From Lentibacillus sp. Marseille-P4043 (GTDB lineage: Bacteria > Bacillota > Bacilli > Bacillales > Amphibacillaceae), in contig NZ_LT984884.1 in assembly GCF_900258515.1 (NCBI RefSeq), positions 3,723,381 to 3,787,380 of the forward strand: DNA of 64,000 nucleotides, written 5' to 3'. Position numbers and translations under genes: made by a program. Shown piece by piece: positions 34,450 through 44,192 of this stretch; the first letter of the stretch is position 1; each line of letters starts with the position of its first letter. Under the pieces are notes generated by a model. The model was not told the origin of the DNA, searched no databases, and saw only the letters and a list, made by a program, of their open reading frames with translations.

Positions 34450-34641
34450 CTACTTTCCACGGGCAATAAAGATCCCACAAACGTCTAGTCGATTCACCAG
34501 GCCCAGAATAACTGTCCAGTCCATTGATTGGCGCTCTACATCATGATTCGGCAATTTACGAAAGTTTTTGTTTAAGTGTACAATCCAAGCATATTTTCCC
34601 GTTATGTGTAACGTTCGTTTTGAGCGGAATTTTATGTGCAA
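34450..34641 (-). pseudogene. Fragment of a duplicated BCCT transporter gene
   Basis: The minus-strand translation contains ERQ-MDWTV...GIFIARGK, the core signature of the BCCT gene at 32354. The DNA around 34470-34570 matches 32845-32960 with substitutions and indels. Beyond it, 34590-34730 matches the region just upstream of the BCCT gene, including its hairpin terminator. Too short to be functional. Confidence 0.8.
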
Positions 34642-34704
34642 TAGGGATTGAAAAAGGTCAAAAAAATTCCTCCCAGCCTTTAGCCGAGAGGAAACTATTG
34701 TTCA

Positions 34705-35625
34705 TTAAAATGTTTCCGTCAAATTCGTAACAATCTGCTTCTTCCGTGATACGACACCTTTTAATAGGGCGCGATTATTTTCCAATTTCACGTCAAATGC
34801 TTTTTCAACATTTTCCTTGGCTTTACCAAGTGCTAATGCATCTGAATCGTTGTTAATAATGTCAGTTACAACGAACAAGAATAAATCCAAGTTCTTGCTT
34901 TCAATCGTTTTGTTAATTTCCTCTTCCAATTCTGCTTGGTGGGAAAGAATTGTGCTTGTATCCACCGCATTCACTTGTGCAATTTCTACTTTTGATCCAT
35001 TCATGTCAAATTCCTTCGCATCCATGGAAATAAGTTCGGCCATTGTTTTGTCGCCTAGATCAGCTCCAGCCTGCAACATATCCAACCCATATTTATCAAG
35101 ATCAACACCAGCAACTTCAGCTAATTCGCGAGCCGCGTCAACGTCTTGTTGTGTGCATGTTGGTGATTTCAATAGTAATGAATCGGAAATAATTGCTGAT
35201 ACAAGTAATCCAGCAATTTCTTTGGTAATCGAAACGTTATTTTCTTCGTACATTTTTTTTAAAATTGTCGCTGTACAGCCAACAGGTTCTACGCGGAAAT
35301 ATAATGGTTCTTTTGTTTCAAAATTTGCCACACGGTGATGGTCGATAACTTCAGTGATTCGTGCATCTTTAATATTATCAACACTCTGCTGAAATTCATT
35401 ATGATCAACCAAAATCACATCACTATTTTCCGGAACCGTTTCAATTAAACGTGGTTCTTTTACATGAAAATAATCCAATGCATATTGTGTCTCTTTATTA
35501 ACCGCACCTAAGCGAACAGGCTCTGCTTGAAATCCTAATTCATTTTTCAAATGGGCATAAGCAAGTGCTGCAGTAATTGTGTCTGTATCTGGGTTTTTGT
35601 GTCCAAATATAAGTGTGCTTTCCAT
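34705..35625 (-). CDS. ppaC: Manganese-dependent inorganic pyrophosphatase (family II)
   Basis: 306 residues, DHH superfamily. HKNPDTDT (Mn ligands), DHNE, DHH (VIDHHRV), and the C-terminal substrate-binding SRKKQ are all present. Hydrolyses pyrophosphate in the cytosol, driving biosynthesis. AGGAGAG precedes the ATG. Its last seven codons recur as a remnant at 33981-34004 on the far side of the VOC gene, part of a local duplication. Confidence 0.97.
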   Translation of the reverse strand: MESTLIFGHKNPDTDTITAALAYAHLKNELGFQAEPVRLGAVNKETQYALDYFHVKEPRLIETVPENSDVILVDHNEFQQSVDNIKDARITEVIDHHRVANFETKEPLYFRVEPVGCTATILKKMYEENNVSITKEIAGLLVSAIISDSLLLKSPTCTQQDVDAARELAEVAGVDLDKYGLDMLQAGADLGDKTMAELISMDAKEFDMNGSKVEIAQVNAVDTSTILSHQAELEEEINKTIESKNLDLFLFVVTDIINNDSDALALGKAKENVEKAFDVKLENNRALLKGVVSRKKQIVTNLTETF

Positions 35626-35775
35626 GGTAACTCTCCTATCACATTGAAAATTTATATCCTTATTCTTTATACCAATTATATGGCATCATCGCAAATTAGA
35701 AAAGCACTTGCCCTTGTTAGCTACTCCTAATTGTTGTTCTCTGTAAATTATTTCCTTGCTTCACACTAATACTCA

Positions 35776-35991
35776 TTATCGAAAGAAAACGGCATAAATG
35801 ATAAACCCGAATATGAGTACAAGAATAAGTATTCCTGTACCTTTCCAACCTAAACCACCTACCAAGTCAACAAGGCTTCCATTAACATCCCTATTTAGCG
35901 AATCATTCGAATTGCCAGTTGGGTTGTTTTTCAACTCTTGTTGCCTTAGTCTCTCTCTTCTTTCTTCAGGTGTTTCTTTGTCTATGCCCAT
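35776..35991 (-). CDS. DUF6366-like small membrane protein
   Basis: 71 residues. KETPEERRERLRQQELKNNPTGN, then LVDLVGGLGWKGTG and one C-terminal membrane helix (ILILVLIFGFIIYAVFF). I recognise this layout as DUF6366, common in Bacillaceae. AGGAGG lies 8 bases before the ATG. Function unknown. Confidence 0.8.
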   Translation of the reverse strand: MGIDKETPEERRERLRQQELKNNPTGNSNDSLNRDVNGSLVDLVGGLGWKGTGILILVLIFGFIIYAVFFR

Positions 35992-36153
35992 GTTAACACC
36001 TCCTAAAAATTAAACAATAGCGGAACAAGGTGCACTGCCTTATTTAGAAAATCCTCCTCCTTAAGTGAAATTCGCTCAAATCCACGGGGTATATCGCATA
36101 TTTTTTTGCAAATAATAGGGTTGATTGCTAAACGAAAATGAAGGAGGACTTGT

Positions 36154-36312
36154 ATGGTAAAGGATCAACAAGCTAAACGGAATTTGAATTCTAATACGAA
36201 ACCAGGATTTGCCAAAACTGATGCTGAAAAAGTAAAACGAGAAATTCAGAAAGATATAAGGGAAGGACAAGGTGCAATGACTTCCCGCGAGGCAGGAGCA
36301 ATGCGAGACTAA
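36154..36312 (+). CDS. Small hydrophilic protein, possibly sporulation-related
   Basis: 52 codons, Lys/Asp/Glu/Arg-rich with no membrane segment (KPGFAKTDAEKVKREIQ, AMTSREAGAMRD). AAGGAGG lies 7 bases before the ATG and a good terminator follows at once, so it is very likely expressed. The composition recalls small Bacillus spore proteins, but I do not recognise a family. Confidence 0.65.
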   Translation: MVKDQQAKRNLNSNTKPGFAKTDAEKVKREIQKDIREGQGAMTSREAGAMRD

Positions 36313-36336
36313 AAAACCACTTTTAGTGGTTTTTTA
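36311..36336 (+). terminator. Terminator of the 52-residue protein gene
   Basis: AAAAAACCAC and GTGGTTTTTT arms around tttta, starting within the stop codon, with further T-rich sequence. Confidence 0.9.
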
Positions 36337-36495
36337 TTTTTATGTTTAGGGATTGACTGTGAAGGAGGCTTCTACCGTTCCAAGAAAGCAGTAGATAACT
36401 ACCCGCCCCAAAAAAGTATACAACCTAAATTGTTTTGAAAATTTTCGAATACACATTCTCTATATTTAGTTTAACACAATTATCATATGAATTTT

Positions 36496-37911
36496 CACTA
36501 GCGTTGCATAAAACTAGTCGGAATGTTCTGTAAACATTATTTCTGTAATTTTTGCCAAAAAGTTAAAGTCCAATTAAAGGTGGCTCTGTCCATCTGGTAA
36601 AATTATACAATTAATACAAATTAATACAAATTAATACAACCTACGACAATATCATTTATTACGGTACTGTCTTGTTTTCAAAACGATGTAGCCAAATGTA
36701 AGCTGGTTTCCATAACGCGGCCTTTAACCAACGAGTAATTCGAAGCAGTGATTTTTTACTTTTCGTTTCCAGTTGGATGAGCACATGCAAACAATAGGTG
36801 ATGAGCGCAATATAGATTTGATTTTGTAACGCTGTTTCACTCATTCCGTAAAAATGTTTGATTTCCACGTGCTGCTTTAACCATTTGAAAAATAATTCGA
36901 TTGCCCAGCGTGATCGATAAATATCAATAATTTCTTGTGGTTCCAAGTCAAATCGATTCGTGATTAATCGAAGGATGTTTCCCTTCGTATCCATCACTTC
37001 AAGAAGACGAAATACGTTTTCGCACCGATTTTGTGTGGATCCTATGTAAACCATTCTGTCAGATAGAACCGATGATTCAGCTGGAACGGAAAAGGAACAT
37101 ACTTCACGAATGACGGCATTTTTCTTTATTCTGGATGCAAAGAAGTATCCTTCGTCTGTCATCCTGTCAAATCGTTCGTAATCCACATAGCCGCGATCAA
37201 AGACGTACATGGCTTCCTTGTCATCAACGAGAACTTCAAGCTGATTACGATCATGTTCTTTCGCCACTGTGATCTCAGCTTTCTCAGGATAGACTGTATC
37301 TTTATCCATGAAAACGAGTCGTAAATGTAGTTTCACACCAGCCTTTGTTTTACGGAACTTGGCCCACTTATAATTGGTTAGGTTAAGAGGCAAGGTGCTA
37401 GAATCGATAATTATGGCAAATTCTTGTAGGCCTTATTGTGATATCCACGTATCTGCTGCACAAGATCGGAAAACAGGGTCGCTAGTATGGATGGATCAAT
37501 TTCTTTATTCTTGCGAGAAAGCTGTGATGCGCTAATCGATTCAAAACCAACAGCTTCCTGAAAGTCTGCATCCAATAAAGCGTCACTTAATGCTTGGAGC
37601 CCTTCCGTTTCATGTACTTGTGCATAAAGCATCAGTTTAATGTAGGCTTCAGTCGTTAGTTTTTTAGTATAGCTATCTTGTTTTAAGTTTTTAACTTGAT
37701 TAAAAAGATTTTTAGTATTTATAGGTGCAAACCATTTACCAAATGCTGATTTTGGTGTATTCTTGTCCATATTGTTGGTCCTTTATATTGGATTTGGACA
37801 GGAAAACCACCTGACCTATTCATTATAAAGGATTTTTTGTTGTCTATACAGCCAAAAATTGAACATTGCCAATATTTTTTGTTATTAAATTTAATTAATG
37901 CAACGCTAGTG
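36496..37911 (-). mobile_element. IS4-family insertion sequence, defective copy
   Basis: About 1416 bp with the same CACTAGCGTTGCAT ends as the copy at 16529. Flanks read ATGAATTTT on the left and GTGAATTTT on the right, a 9-base duplication with one difference. It has one extra unit of a short aattaataca repeat near the left end and a 4-base deletion in the transposase gene, so it is probably older than the first copy. Confidence 0.9.
36659..37770 (-). pseudogene. IS4-family transposase, frameshifted
   Basis: Compared with the transposase at 16682-17797, four bases (ttta) are missing at about 37413, next to IIDSS. The frame breaks into 37411-37770 and 36659-37393. The catalytic YRSRWAIELFF part is intact but out of frame with the N-terminal domain. 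Could only act if frameshifting occurs. Confidence 0.9.
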
Positions 37912-38068
37912 GTGAATTTTATATAATTATTAAAATTAGCAATTAATCGCACCTTAATTCGGGCAATTTTCAAAATGTAACAGTAATCACTTTAATTCTG
38001 TAAAATTGCTTATCAATTCGTTTTTCAATCAACATTTAAAATCAGTACAAACCTTGAAATAACGGTAA

Positions 38069-38108
38069 AAATAAACACGCTATTTCAGTGTGAAATAACG
38101 TGTTTATT
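38069..38108 (-). terminator. Terminator of the usp gene
   Basis: AATAAACACG-TATTTC and GAAATA-CGTGTTTAT arms with one mismatch and a 5-base loop; on the minus strand it ends tttatttttacc. 60 bases after the usp stop. Confidence 0.75.
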
Positions 38109-38168
38109 GGTATACTATTTTATTGTTTGCACCTCTAAAATTTTCAATAAATATGCGAGTTTTTCATT

Positions 38169-38585
38169 CTATTTAACGATCAACACTGGACAATCTACCC
38201 GTTTCGCTACCTTATGACTAACACTTCCCAAAATGAACGTTTGCAAATTATTTAATCCACGGCTGCCAATGATAACACAGTCAGAATCGTTTCCATTGGC
38301 GAAGTTCACAATTTCCGGTCCAGGCTCTCCATGTAACAGATGAACCTTATACGTTATTTTCGCATCTTCCAGCAAGTCAACAACGGGTTTCATTTTCTCC
38401 CGCCTTTTTTGTTCGATTTTAAATTTATCACCACTATGCAATACATCAGCCTTGGCCGTTTGCCCATCAATAACATAGACAACCTCAATCGAGCCACTAA
38501 ATTTTTCCGCAAGCTCAATCGCATATTTGGTTGAACGAATAGAATGTTCCGATCCATCCGTTGCCAACACAATCCGTTTAAACAA
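38169..38585 (-). CDS. Universal stress protein, UspA family
   Basis: 138 residues with a Rossmann-like fold. N-terminal RIVLATDGSEHS and the ATP-binding GSRGLNNLQTFILGSVSHKVAKRVDCPVLIVK are intact, so it is an ATP-binding Usp. The start is TTG at 38585 with GAGGTGAG upstream. Cotranscribed after a SulP transporter, an arrangement common in Bacilli. Perhaps it senses the anion-transport or energy state; this is inference. Confidence 0.92.
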   Translation of the reverse strand: MFKRIVLATDGSEHSIRSTKYAIELAEKFSGSIEVVYVIDGQTAKADVLHSGDKFKIEQKRREKMKPVVDLLEDAKITYKVHLLHGEPGPEIVNFANGNDSDCVIIGSRGLNNLQTFILGSVSHKVAKRVDCPVLIVK

Positions 38586-38607
38586 ATGCTCACCTCATTT
38601 ACTTTCC

Positions 38608-38695
38608 GGGACATGGGGACAGGTTAGTTGTCCCACCCCGAAAATCCCATTTGACGGGGATGGCGCCTGGGACAACTAACCTGTCCCCATGTCCC
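38608..38695. repeat. Large palindromic element with 28-bp perfect arms
   Basis: Arm 38608-38635 (starting gggacatggggacagg) is the exact reverse complement of 38668-38695. The 32-base loop can form a second small stem (ccccg/cgggg). One arm is also at 29082-29108. Located between the SulP and Usp genes of one operon, so the transcript would carry a long hairpin. Confidence 0.93.
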
Positions 38696-38702
38696 ACCTA
38701 TT

Positions 38703-40157
38703 TTAGTGTCCGGATGCTTTCGATAGTCCGCCGATTCGGTTTTTCAATTGTTTGCTTTCTTCATTTAATCCGGTATATTCAACTCGGATATGATGTTGTT
38801 CAAATTTCATCTCGATTTTATCTAGTGCCTCAATTGCTGAGTCATCCCATAGATGGGCATGGGCTAGATCAATTTCTACTTCCTGGACGGTGTCTGTGTA
38901 GTTGAATTTTTTTGGTAAATCATTTACCGATGCAAAGAATAGCTGTCCTTGTACATGATAAACACGTTTCGTTCCATTAAGCTCATCCGTAACCTTTACT
39001 TTGGAAATTTTGGCTGCAAAAAAGATTGCACTTAATAACACACCAGCAAGAACACCGATTGATAAATTGTCTGTAACCAAAACGATAACAACCGTTGTAA
39101 CCATAACACCAGCATCCGTTTTAGGAATTTTATGCAGGCTTTTCAATGACGTCCAATCAAAAGTTCCAATCGACACCATGAACATGACGCCTACTAAAGC
39201 TGCCATCGGAATCTGTACAACCAAACTACCCAATACAATGATCAAAAACATCAAAAACACACCGGCAACAAATGTGGATAATCTGCCCCGTCCACCTGAT
39301 TTAATATTGATAACAGATTGTCCAATCATTGCACAACCAGCCATCCCGCCAAAAAATCCGGAAACGATATTTGCAATACCTTGTCCACGGCTTTCTTTAT
39401 CTTTATTACTTTCTGTGTCCGTCATATCATCAACAATGTTGGCAGTTAATAATGTTTCCAGCAAACCAACAATAGCAATTGCTAATGAGTACGGAAAGAT
39501 AATCATGAATGTTTCAAATGTTAATGGGATCGATGGAAGTAAAAAAACAGGCAATTGCTGTGTGAGATTCCCTAAATCCCCTACCGTTTTTGTATCGATA
39601 TTGCCAAAAATAGCGATCGTAGTGACAATAACAATAGCTACAAGTGTGGATGGAACTGCCTTTGTTATCTTAGGAAATAAATAGATAATAGCTAAAGTTA
39701 ATCCAACAAGTGCATACATGATCCATGTTTCTCCAACAAAATGCTCCAATTGCGCCATAAAAATCATGATCGCCAATGCATTAACAAATCCAACCATTAC
39801 GGAGCGCGGTACAAATTTCATGACACGAGCAAGCTTAAATACGCCAAATAAAATTTGAATAATTCCTGTTAAGATCGTCGCCGCTAACAAATATTGCAAG
39901 CCGTGTTCCGCAATAAGCGTTACCATTAATAATGCCGTCGACCCTGTTGCCGCTGAAATCATTCCCTGTCGTCCACCTGTAATGGAGATTACTACAGCGA
40001 TACAGAATGACGCATAGAGCCCAACCATCGGATCCACTCCAGCGATAATAGAAAAAGCAATTGCCTCAGGAATTAGCGCAAGTGCCACAACCATTCCAGC
40101 AAGGATATCCCCTTTGATATTACCAAACCATTCTTTTTTTAATGTTTCTACCTTCAA
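38703..40157 (-). CDS. SulP family anion transporter with STAS domain
   Basis: 484 residues. Eleven to twelve helices with the SLC26/SulP signature [22 protein letters not shown] and a C-terminal STAS domain (about 390-484: [34 protein letters not shown]). Substrate could be sulfate or bicarbonate (BicA-like). Start is TTG at 40157 after GAGG. First gene of a sulP-usp pair. Confidence 0.92.
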   Translation of the reverse strand: MKVETLKKEWFGNIKGDILAGMVVALALIPEAIAFSIIAGVDPMVGLYASFCIAVVISITGGRQGMISAATGSTALLMVTLIAEHGLQYLLAATILTGIIQILFGVFKLARVMKFVPRSVMVGFVNALAIMIFMAQLEHFVGETWIMYALVGLTLAIIYLFPKITKAVPSTLVAIVIVTTIAIFGNIDTKTVGDLGNLTQQLPVFLLPSIPLTFETFMIIFPYSLAIAIVGLLETLLTANIVDDMTDTESNKDKESRGQGIANIVSGFFGGMAGCAMIGQSVINIKSGGRGRLSTFVAGVFLMFLIIVLGSLVVQIPMAALVGVMFMVSIGTFDWTSLKSLHKIPKTDAGVMVTTVVIVLVTDNLSIGVLAGVLLSAIFFAAKISKVKVTDELNGTKRVYHVQGQLFFASVNDLPKKFNYTDTVQEVEIDLAHAHLWDDSAIEALDKIEMKFEQHHIRVEYTGLNEESKQLKNRIGGLSKASGH

Positions 40158-40361
40158 TTCTCTACCTCTTCCTTTATTATATTAAGCTTTCCAAAAAGCT
40201 TGTACCGTTAATAACCATTGAATCATACCACACGTGGAAATGATCACAAAACCCGATGTAAGCGCGGTCTATTTATGAATGCTTTTATTTCCTTTGATTT
40301 TTGTACAATTTTGACTAGGTGTAGAATTACAGTGTTTTTTAACTGGTATTTTTAGGACAGC

Positions 40362-40390
40362 AAAAAACCCGAGTCTCGTTAATCTCGGGT
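40362..40390 (-). terminator. Terminator of DUF421 gene
   Basis: ACCCGAG and CTCGGGT arms, with a run of six T after the minus-strand stem; 21 bases after the DUF421 stop. Confidence 0.85.
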
Positions 40391-40411
40391 CGTTCAGAGG
40401 ATTTAATAATG

Positions 40412-41044
40412 CTATTGTAAATGTTTTGGTGGTGGATTTTCGTGTTGATTGGTTTCCACTTCGGTAAATAAGCCTTCCTTATTTGAATTACTTGATGGCG
40501 GACTATACAAAGGAGGATTCGCAACAAGTTGATTTATCGTTTGCTGCAATGTTTGCATGTCTGTCGTTAATTTTTGGAATTCCTTTTTCGTAACTGGCTG
40601 TGCTTCCTGTTTTAGTGTGAAACCTATTTGGCCATTTGGTTCCAATGTCGCCCATTTCACATCACTGATTTTCGTCACATTTTTTTGCCGTAATTTTATT
40701 TCTAATTGATCAACCGTTAATCGCAATTTACGTAAATTATTTTCGTTTAACGTTCCATTATTAATCACAACTTTTGCATTACCGGTAACAAGTTTTTCAG
40801 CACCATCAAATTTTAATTGAGCATACTCAAAGCCAATCAATGTCAACACGAGTATGCCACCAACAGCGAACGTAACCCAAATATTTTTACCTGACACAGG
40901 TTGAATAAGCAATGATCCAATCGCAATCATAATCACCGTTTGTGGCAATGTCATTTGTGAAATGGACTTTCTGCCACCAATGCGCAACAGAAATGTCCCA
41001 ACAATTACAATAAGAACAGCTTTCCATATTACATCTAGATCCAT
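40412..41044 (-). CDS. DUF421 (YetF-like) membrane protein
   Basis: 210 residues. Three N-terminal helices, then a conserved cytosolic domain with VVINNGTLNENNLRKLRLTVDQLEIKLRQK and AEPQ-like KWATLEPNGQIGF, the usual DUF421 pattern. A long proline- and asparagine-rich tail (about 175-210) is extra. GGGAG precedes the ATG. Related B. subtilis proteins include spore-associated YetF/YrbG types; function unknown. Confidence 0.9.
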   Translation of the reverse strand: MDLDVIWKAVLIVIVGTFLLRIGGRKSISQMTLPQTVIMIAIGSLLIQPVSGKNIWVTFAVGGILVLTLIGFEYAQLKFDGAEKLVTGNAKVVINNGTLNENNLRKLRLTVDQLEIKLRQKNVTKISDVKWATLEPNGQIGFTLKQEAQPVTKKEFQKLTTDMQTLQQTINQLVANPPLYSPPSSNSNKEGLFTEVETNQHENPPPKHLQ

Positions 41045-41113
41045 AAATTTTGGCTCCCTTTCATTCGTTATTATTAGCCTGCGTTGGTACCTCAGATTTT
41101 ATTCTTATTGTGG

Positions 41114-41196
41114 TTCGCTTTCGTCCGGCGACTTTCCGCTTTCTTCCGGCGACTTTTCCGCCCGAGTTCACGTATCCTTGGACCGGGTGCACGCTT
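41114..41196 (+). repeat. Short copy of the 21-bp minisatellite
   Basis: Two full units of the ctttcgtccggcgactttcc form and a degenerate third, the same family as 8394-9171, between DUF421 and CDF genes. It shows the motif is dispersed. Confidence 0.85.
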
Positions 41197-41201
41197 AGGG
41201 T

Positions 41202-42152
41202 CTACTGCTGCCAGGACTTCTGTTCATTATCTTCAATAATCCCTAATACAACGTCGGCAACTTCCGGCGATCGGAGCAACTTGTCTGTTAAATCGAACTT
41301 GATATCGTCTGCTTCCGCAAGCGAGAGTCCTTTCTTTAACTCAACCGTTGTTTCAACATGATAGGATCGCCCTTCTTGTAGTACCCGCATTTTATAAATG
41401 TCAACGACTGATTCATTTTCTAATAATACTTCTGCAATTTTCTTTTCGACTTCAGCAGGGGCAGATACCCCAATCAAGCCAACCATATTGTCATAACCAA
41501 CTCGATAAGCAACGAAAAGCATCAGCACGCCAATTAACATCGAAATGATTCCATCCGCTTTCAAAATATCGAAATACTGTCCAAGTACAATCCCGATGAT
41601 AGCAAGCGCTGAACCAGTTGTCGCAACCAAATCTTCATAAAATACAAGTCTTGTGGCCGGTGCCGCCTTGGAAGCACTTTTAAAAGCTGAAATAAACAAA
41701 TTACCACTTTGATCGCTACCTGATTCACGGGATATTTCTTTCATCGACTTAATAAAAACGAGACCATCAATAATAATAGCGCCAATAAGAACAATTAAAT
41801 TAAGCCAAAAATCACCAGTCGCTTCCGGATGACGGAATGATTCCCAGCCAGATTTGATCGTTTCATATGCCATTACCGTTACAACGATAACTGCAACCAT
41901 GCAAAAGATATTAATAACTCGCCCAAAACCAGTTGGAAATCGTTTTGATGGCTTCATCTCTGCCAGTACACTGCCAAAAAAGACAAATGCCTGGTTAACC
42001 GTATCCGCCAATGAATGCATACCTGTCGCAAACATCGTTCCATTACCACTGATAACTGCAACGATTAATTTTGCTGCGGCAATAACTGCATTACCAATTG
42101 CCGCGAGTCCTGAAGAAACATTTCCTTTTTTTATCAATTCGATAAAACGCAT
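41202..42152 (-). CDS. Cation diffusion facilitator (CDF) family transporter
   Basis: 316 residues, six helices. HSLADTVNQ in helix II (His/Asp metal site) and EDLVATTGSAL in helix V (Glu-Asp/Ala-Thr-Thr) match CDF site A positions, and a C-terminal cytoplasmic dimerisation domain runs from about 225 (VSAPAEVEKKIAEVL) onward. Likely Zn2+, Fe2+ or Mn2+ export against protons. GGAGG lies 8 bases before the ATG. Metal specificity is not clear. Confidence 0.92.
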   Translation of the reverse strand: MRFIELIKKGNVSSGLAAIGNAVIAAAKLIVAVISGNGTMFATGMHSLADTVNQAFVFFGSVLAEMKPSKRFPTGFGRVINIFCMVAVIVVTVMAYETIKSGWESFRHPEATGDFWLNLIVLIGAIIIDGLVFIKSMKEISRESGSDQSGNLFISAFKSASKAAPATRLVFYEDLVATTGSALAIIGIVLGQYFDILKADGIISMLIGVLMLFVAYRVGYDNMVGLIGVSAPAEVEKKIAEVLLENESVVDIYKMRVLQEGRSYHVETTVELKKGLSLAEADDIKFDLTDKLLRSPEVADVVLGIIEDNEQKSWQQ

Positions 42153-42372
42153 CGGTCGTCCTCCTGCATCGTCTTATTGTCATTATGTTTTGAAGAACTA
42201 CCGATTATATGCATGGAATGAAATTTGAACGTTGCTAAACAAGATGAACCGTTCAAATCTGCATGAACCCTGGATCTCAGCTAAAACATTTATGACATGC
42301 TACATTATTTTTTCAACCAGTTTTGTTATACTTAAACCTACTGTGAGTTTTTTACAAGGGGAGATAACCAAA

Positions 42373-43941
42373 ATGAATAATGATCAAACCAAAATAAATT
42401 TATCCTTTATTATCCTGCTAATTGGTGTTTTCATGGCAGCACTCGACAACGGCATCATCAGTGCTGCTTTGACTACCATTAATTCATCCTTTCATGTATC
42501 GGCAACAATTGGTTCATGGGGGATAACCTTGTATACACTTGGTTTAGCTGTTACTACTCCAATTGTAGGAAAACTTGCTGACCGATTCGGCCGAAAAAAA
42601 TTATTTCTTATTGAGATCGCAATCTTCACTATTGGTTCACTAGGAGTGGCACTAAGTCCGAACTATACTTTCTTTCTAGCTTCACGGTTATTCCAATCAT
42701 TTGGTGGTGGCGGGATTTTTATCATTGCCAGTTCACATGTTATCAGCACTTTTGTCAAAAATCGCCAAGGAAGCATGCTAGGGTTATTGGGGGCAATGAA
42801 TGGAATTGCTTCGGTCATTGGGCCAAATATCGGCAGTTTCCTGATCGACTGGACCGGAAGCTGGCATTGGCTGTTTCTTATTAACGTGCCAATTGGGATT
42901 ATCCTACTAGTATTTGGATGGACCTCATTGCAAGAAACCAAAGAAACGGTTATGTCCAAAATTGACTTTCTTGGGATTACCCTTTTATCCTTATCCATTC
43001 TGAGTGTTATGTTTGCTGTGAATAATTTGGGAACCGGAAACCTGCTGGACAGTTTTCTCGGTTGGGGTGTACTTGGCCTTTTGCTCCTTGGTGTGGCCAT
43101 CTTTTCCATCCTGTTGCTACTGGAAAAAAAGCGGGAGCAAGGAAATGTGGATCCTATTTTGCCATACTCCATGCTGCGCAAGCCAACTTATTCAATGACC
43201 ATGATTATGGCACTGATGTCAGGTACATTCATTGGCTCGGTCATTTTTATCCCGTCTTTTGCAGAGCAAATACTCAACATTTCCGCTGCTAAATCAGGTT
43301 ATTGGATGACACCATTGGCACTCGCTTCCGGAATCGGGGCTAGCGGAGGTGGTTATTTTGTCGATAAAAGAGGCCCAGTCAATACCATTATCTTTGCCGG
43401 AATCGTTTCGTTTATCGGATTCGGCGGGCTGGCATTTTTCACAGATACAAAACTGACATTTATTTTATTCACCGTCATCGCCGGAATTGGATTTGGGTTC
43501 GTACTAGGTGCGCCACTAACCGTCTTGACGTCTAATGCGGCAGGTGCCCAAAAAGGAACAGCCATTGGTACATTGTCTGTAGCACGGCAAATAGGGCTCA
43601 CCATTGCACCTACTATATTCGCAAGCTTTATTCAGCAAGGATTTAGCAAACTTGGGACCTTGATTCCAAAAAATTTAAGTGAACACCATATTGATGCAAG
43701 CAACATTCCGGATGAAGCTATGAAGCAAATCCAATCTGGCGGATATAGCAACATCGAATCAAAAATCAACCAAATACCAGTACCAGAAGTCAGAGAAGCC
43801 TTACATGACGCATTTAGCGAGGCTGCGCATGCAGCATACCAGCCAATCTATTTATTTGTCGCTGTTATGTCCCTGTTAATGATTATCATTGCACTAAGTT
43901 TCCGAAAACAGTTTAACAAGGATTCCCAAGAAAATGAATAA
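42373..43941 (+). CDS. MFS drug exporter, DHA2 (EmrB/QacA) family
   Basis: 522 residues, fourteen predicted helices, the DHA2 layout. Motif A GKLADRFGRKK near residue 70, the DNGIISAALTTI motif in helix I, and motif C GAMNGIASVIGPNIGSFL. Start 42373 (MNNDQTKIN) has AAGGGGAG upstream; the longer frame at 42232 lacks one. Proton-driven efflux of lipophilic cations or antibiotics. Confidence 0.92.
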   Translation: MNNDQTKINLSFIILLIGVFMAALDNGIISAALTTINSSFHVSATIGSWGITLYTLGLAVTTPIVGKLADRFGRKKLFLIEIAIFTIGSLGVALSPNYTFFLASRLFQSFGGGGIFIIASSHVISTFVKNRQGSMLGLLGAMNGIASVIGPNIGSFLIDWTGSWHWLFLINVPIGIILLVFGWTSLQETKETVMSKIDFLGITLLSLSILSVMFAVNNLGTGNLLDSFLGWGVLGLLLLGVAIFSILLLLEKKREQGNVDPILPYSMLRKPTYSMTMIMALMSGTFIGSVIFIPSFAEQILNISAAKSGYWMTPLALASGIGASGGGYFVDKRGPVNTIIFAGIVSFIGFGGLAFFTDTKLTFILFTVIAGIGFGFVLGAPLTVLTSNAAGAQKGTAIGTLSVARQIGLTIAPTIFASFIQQGFSKLGTLIPKNLSEHHIDASNIPDEAMKQIQSGGYSNIESKINQIPVPEVREALHDAFSEAAHAAYQPIYLFVAVMSLLMIIIALSFRKQFNKDSQENE

Positions 43942-43973
43942 TTGCAGCTCTCTTGCTACGGAGAGAAGCATAA

Positions 43974-44015
43974 GATGGGACAATAGTTCGGCTCAAGCCG
44001 TCCCTACGTCCCATC
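43974..44015. repeat. Degenerate GGGAC palindrome after the MFS gene
   Basis: GATGGGAC and GTCCCATC ends with inner CGGC/GCCG pairing, about 30 bases after the MFS stop. It resembles a diverged member of the palindromes at 29082 and 38608. Confidence 0.55.
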
Positions 44016-44050
44016 TCCCACTCATTTTCACCCCGAAAACGCTATCATTT

Positions 44051-44167
44051 GTAAAGTATGTTCCTTTTCAGTTACAGCAGAATCAATCAATTGTATCATT
44101 TCACCAAATGGACAGAGCCACCTTTGATTCTGCTTTGACTTTTCAAAAAATTTATGCAACGCTAGTG
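44051..44167 (-). mobile_element. Internally deleted remnant of the IS4-family element
   Basis: Read on the minus strand from 44167 it begins CACTAGCGTTGCAT, continues through the IS left end (ggtggctctgtcca), then jumps near 44090 to a block matching the transposase interior near 17095-17130 (ctgaaaaggaacatact). So about 100 bases of a diverged relative survive. The other end is missing. 26 bases before the aldo/keto reductase start. Confidence 0.8.
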
Positions 44168-44192
44168 ATAATCAAGAGAGGAGCGATCATTT

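Noticed and set aside
37719-37973. 84-codon minus-strand frame
   Set aside because: Covers the IS right end and its flank, out of frame with the transposase.
38703-40157. Several 60-230 codon plus-strand frames in the SulP gene and similar frames in other large genes
   Set aside because: These are antisense shadows of genes with clear family motifs and ribosome binding sites on the opposite strand.
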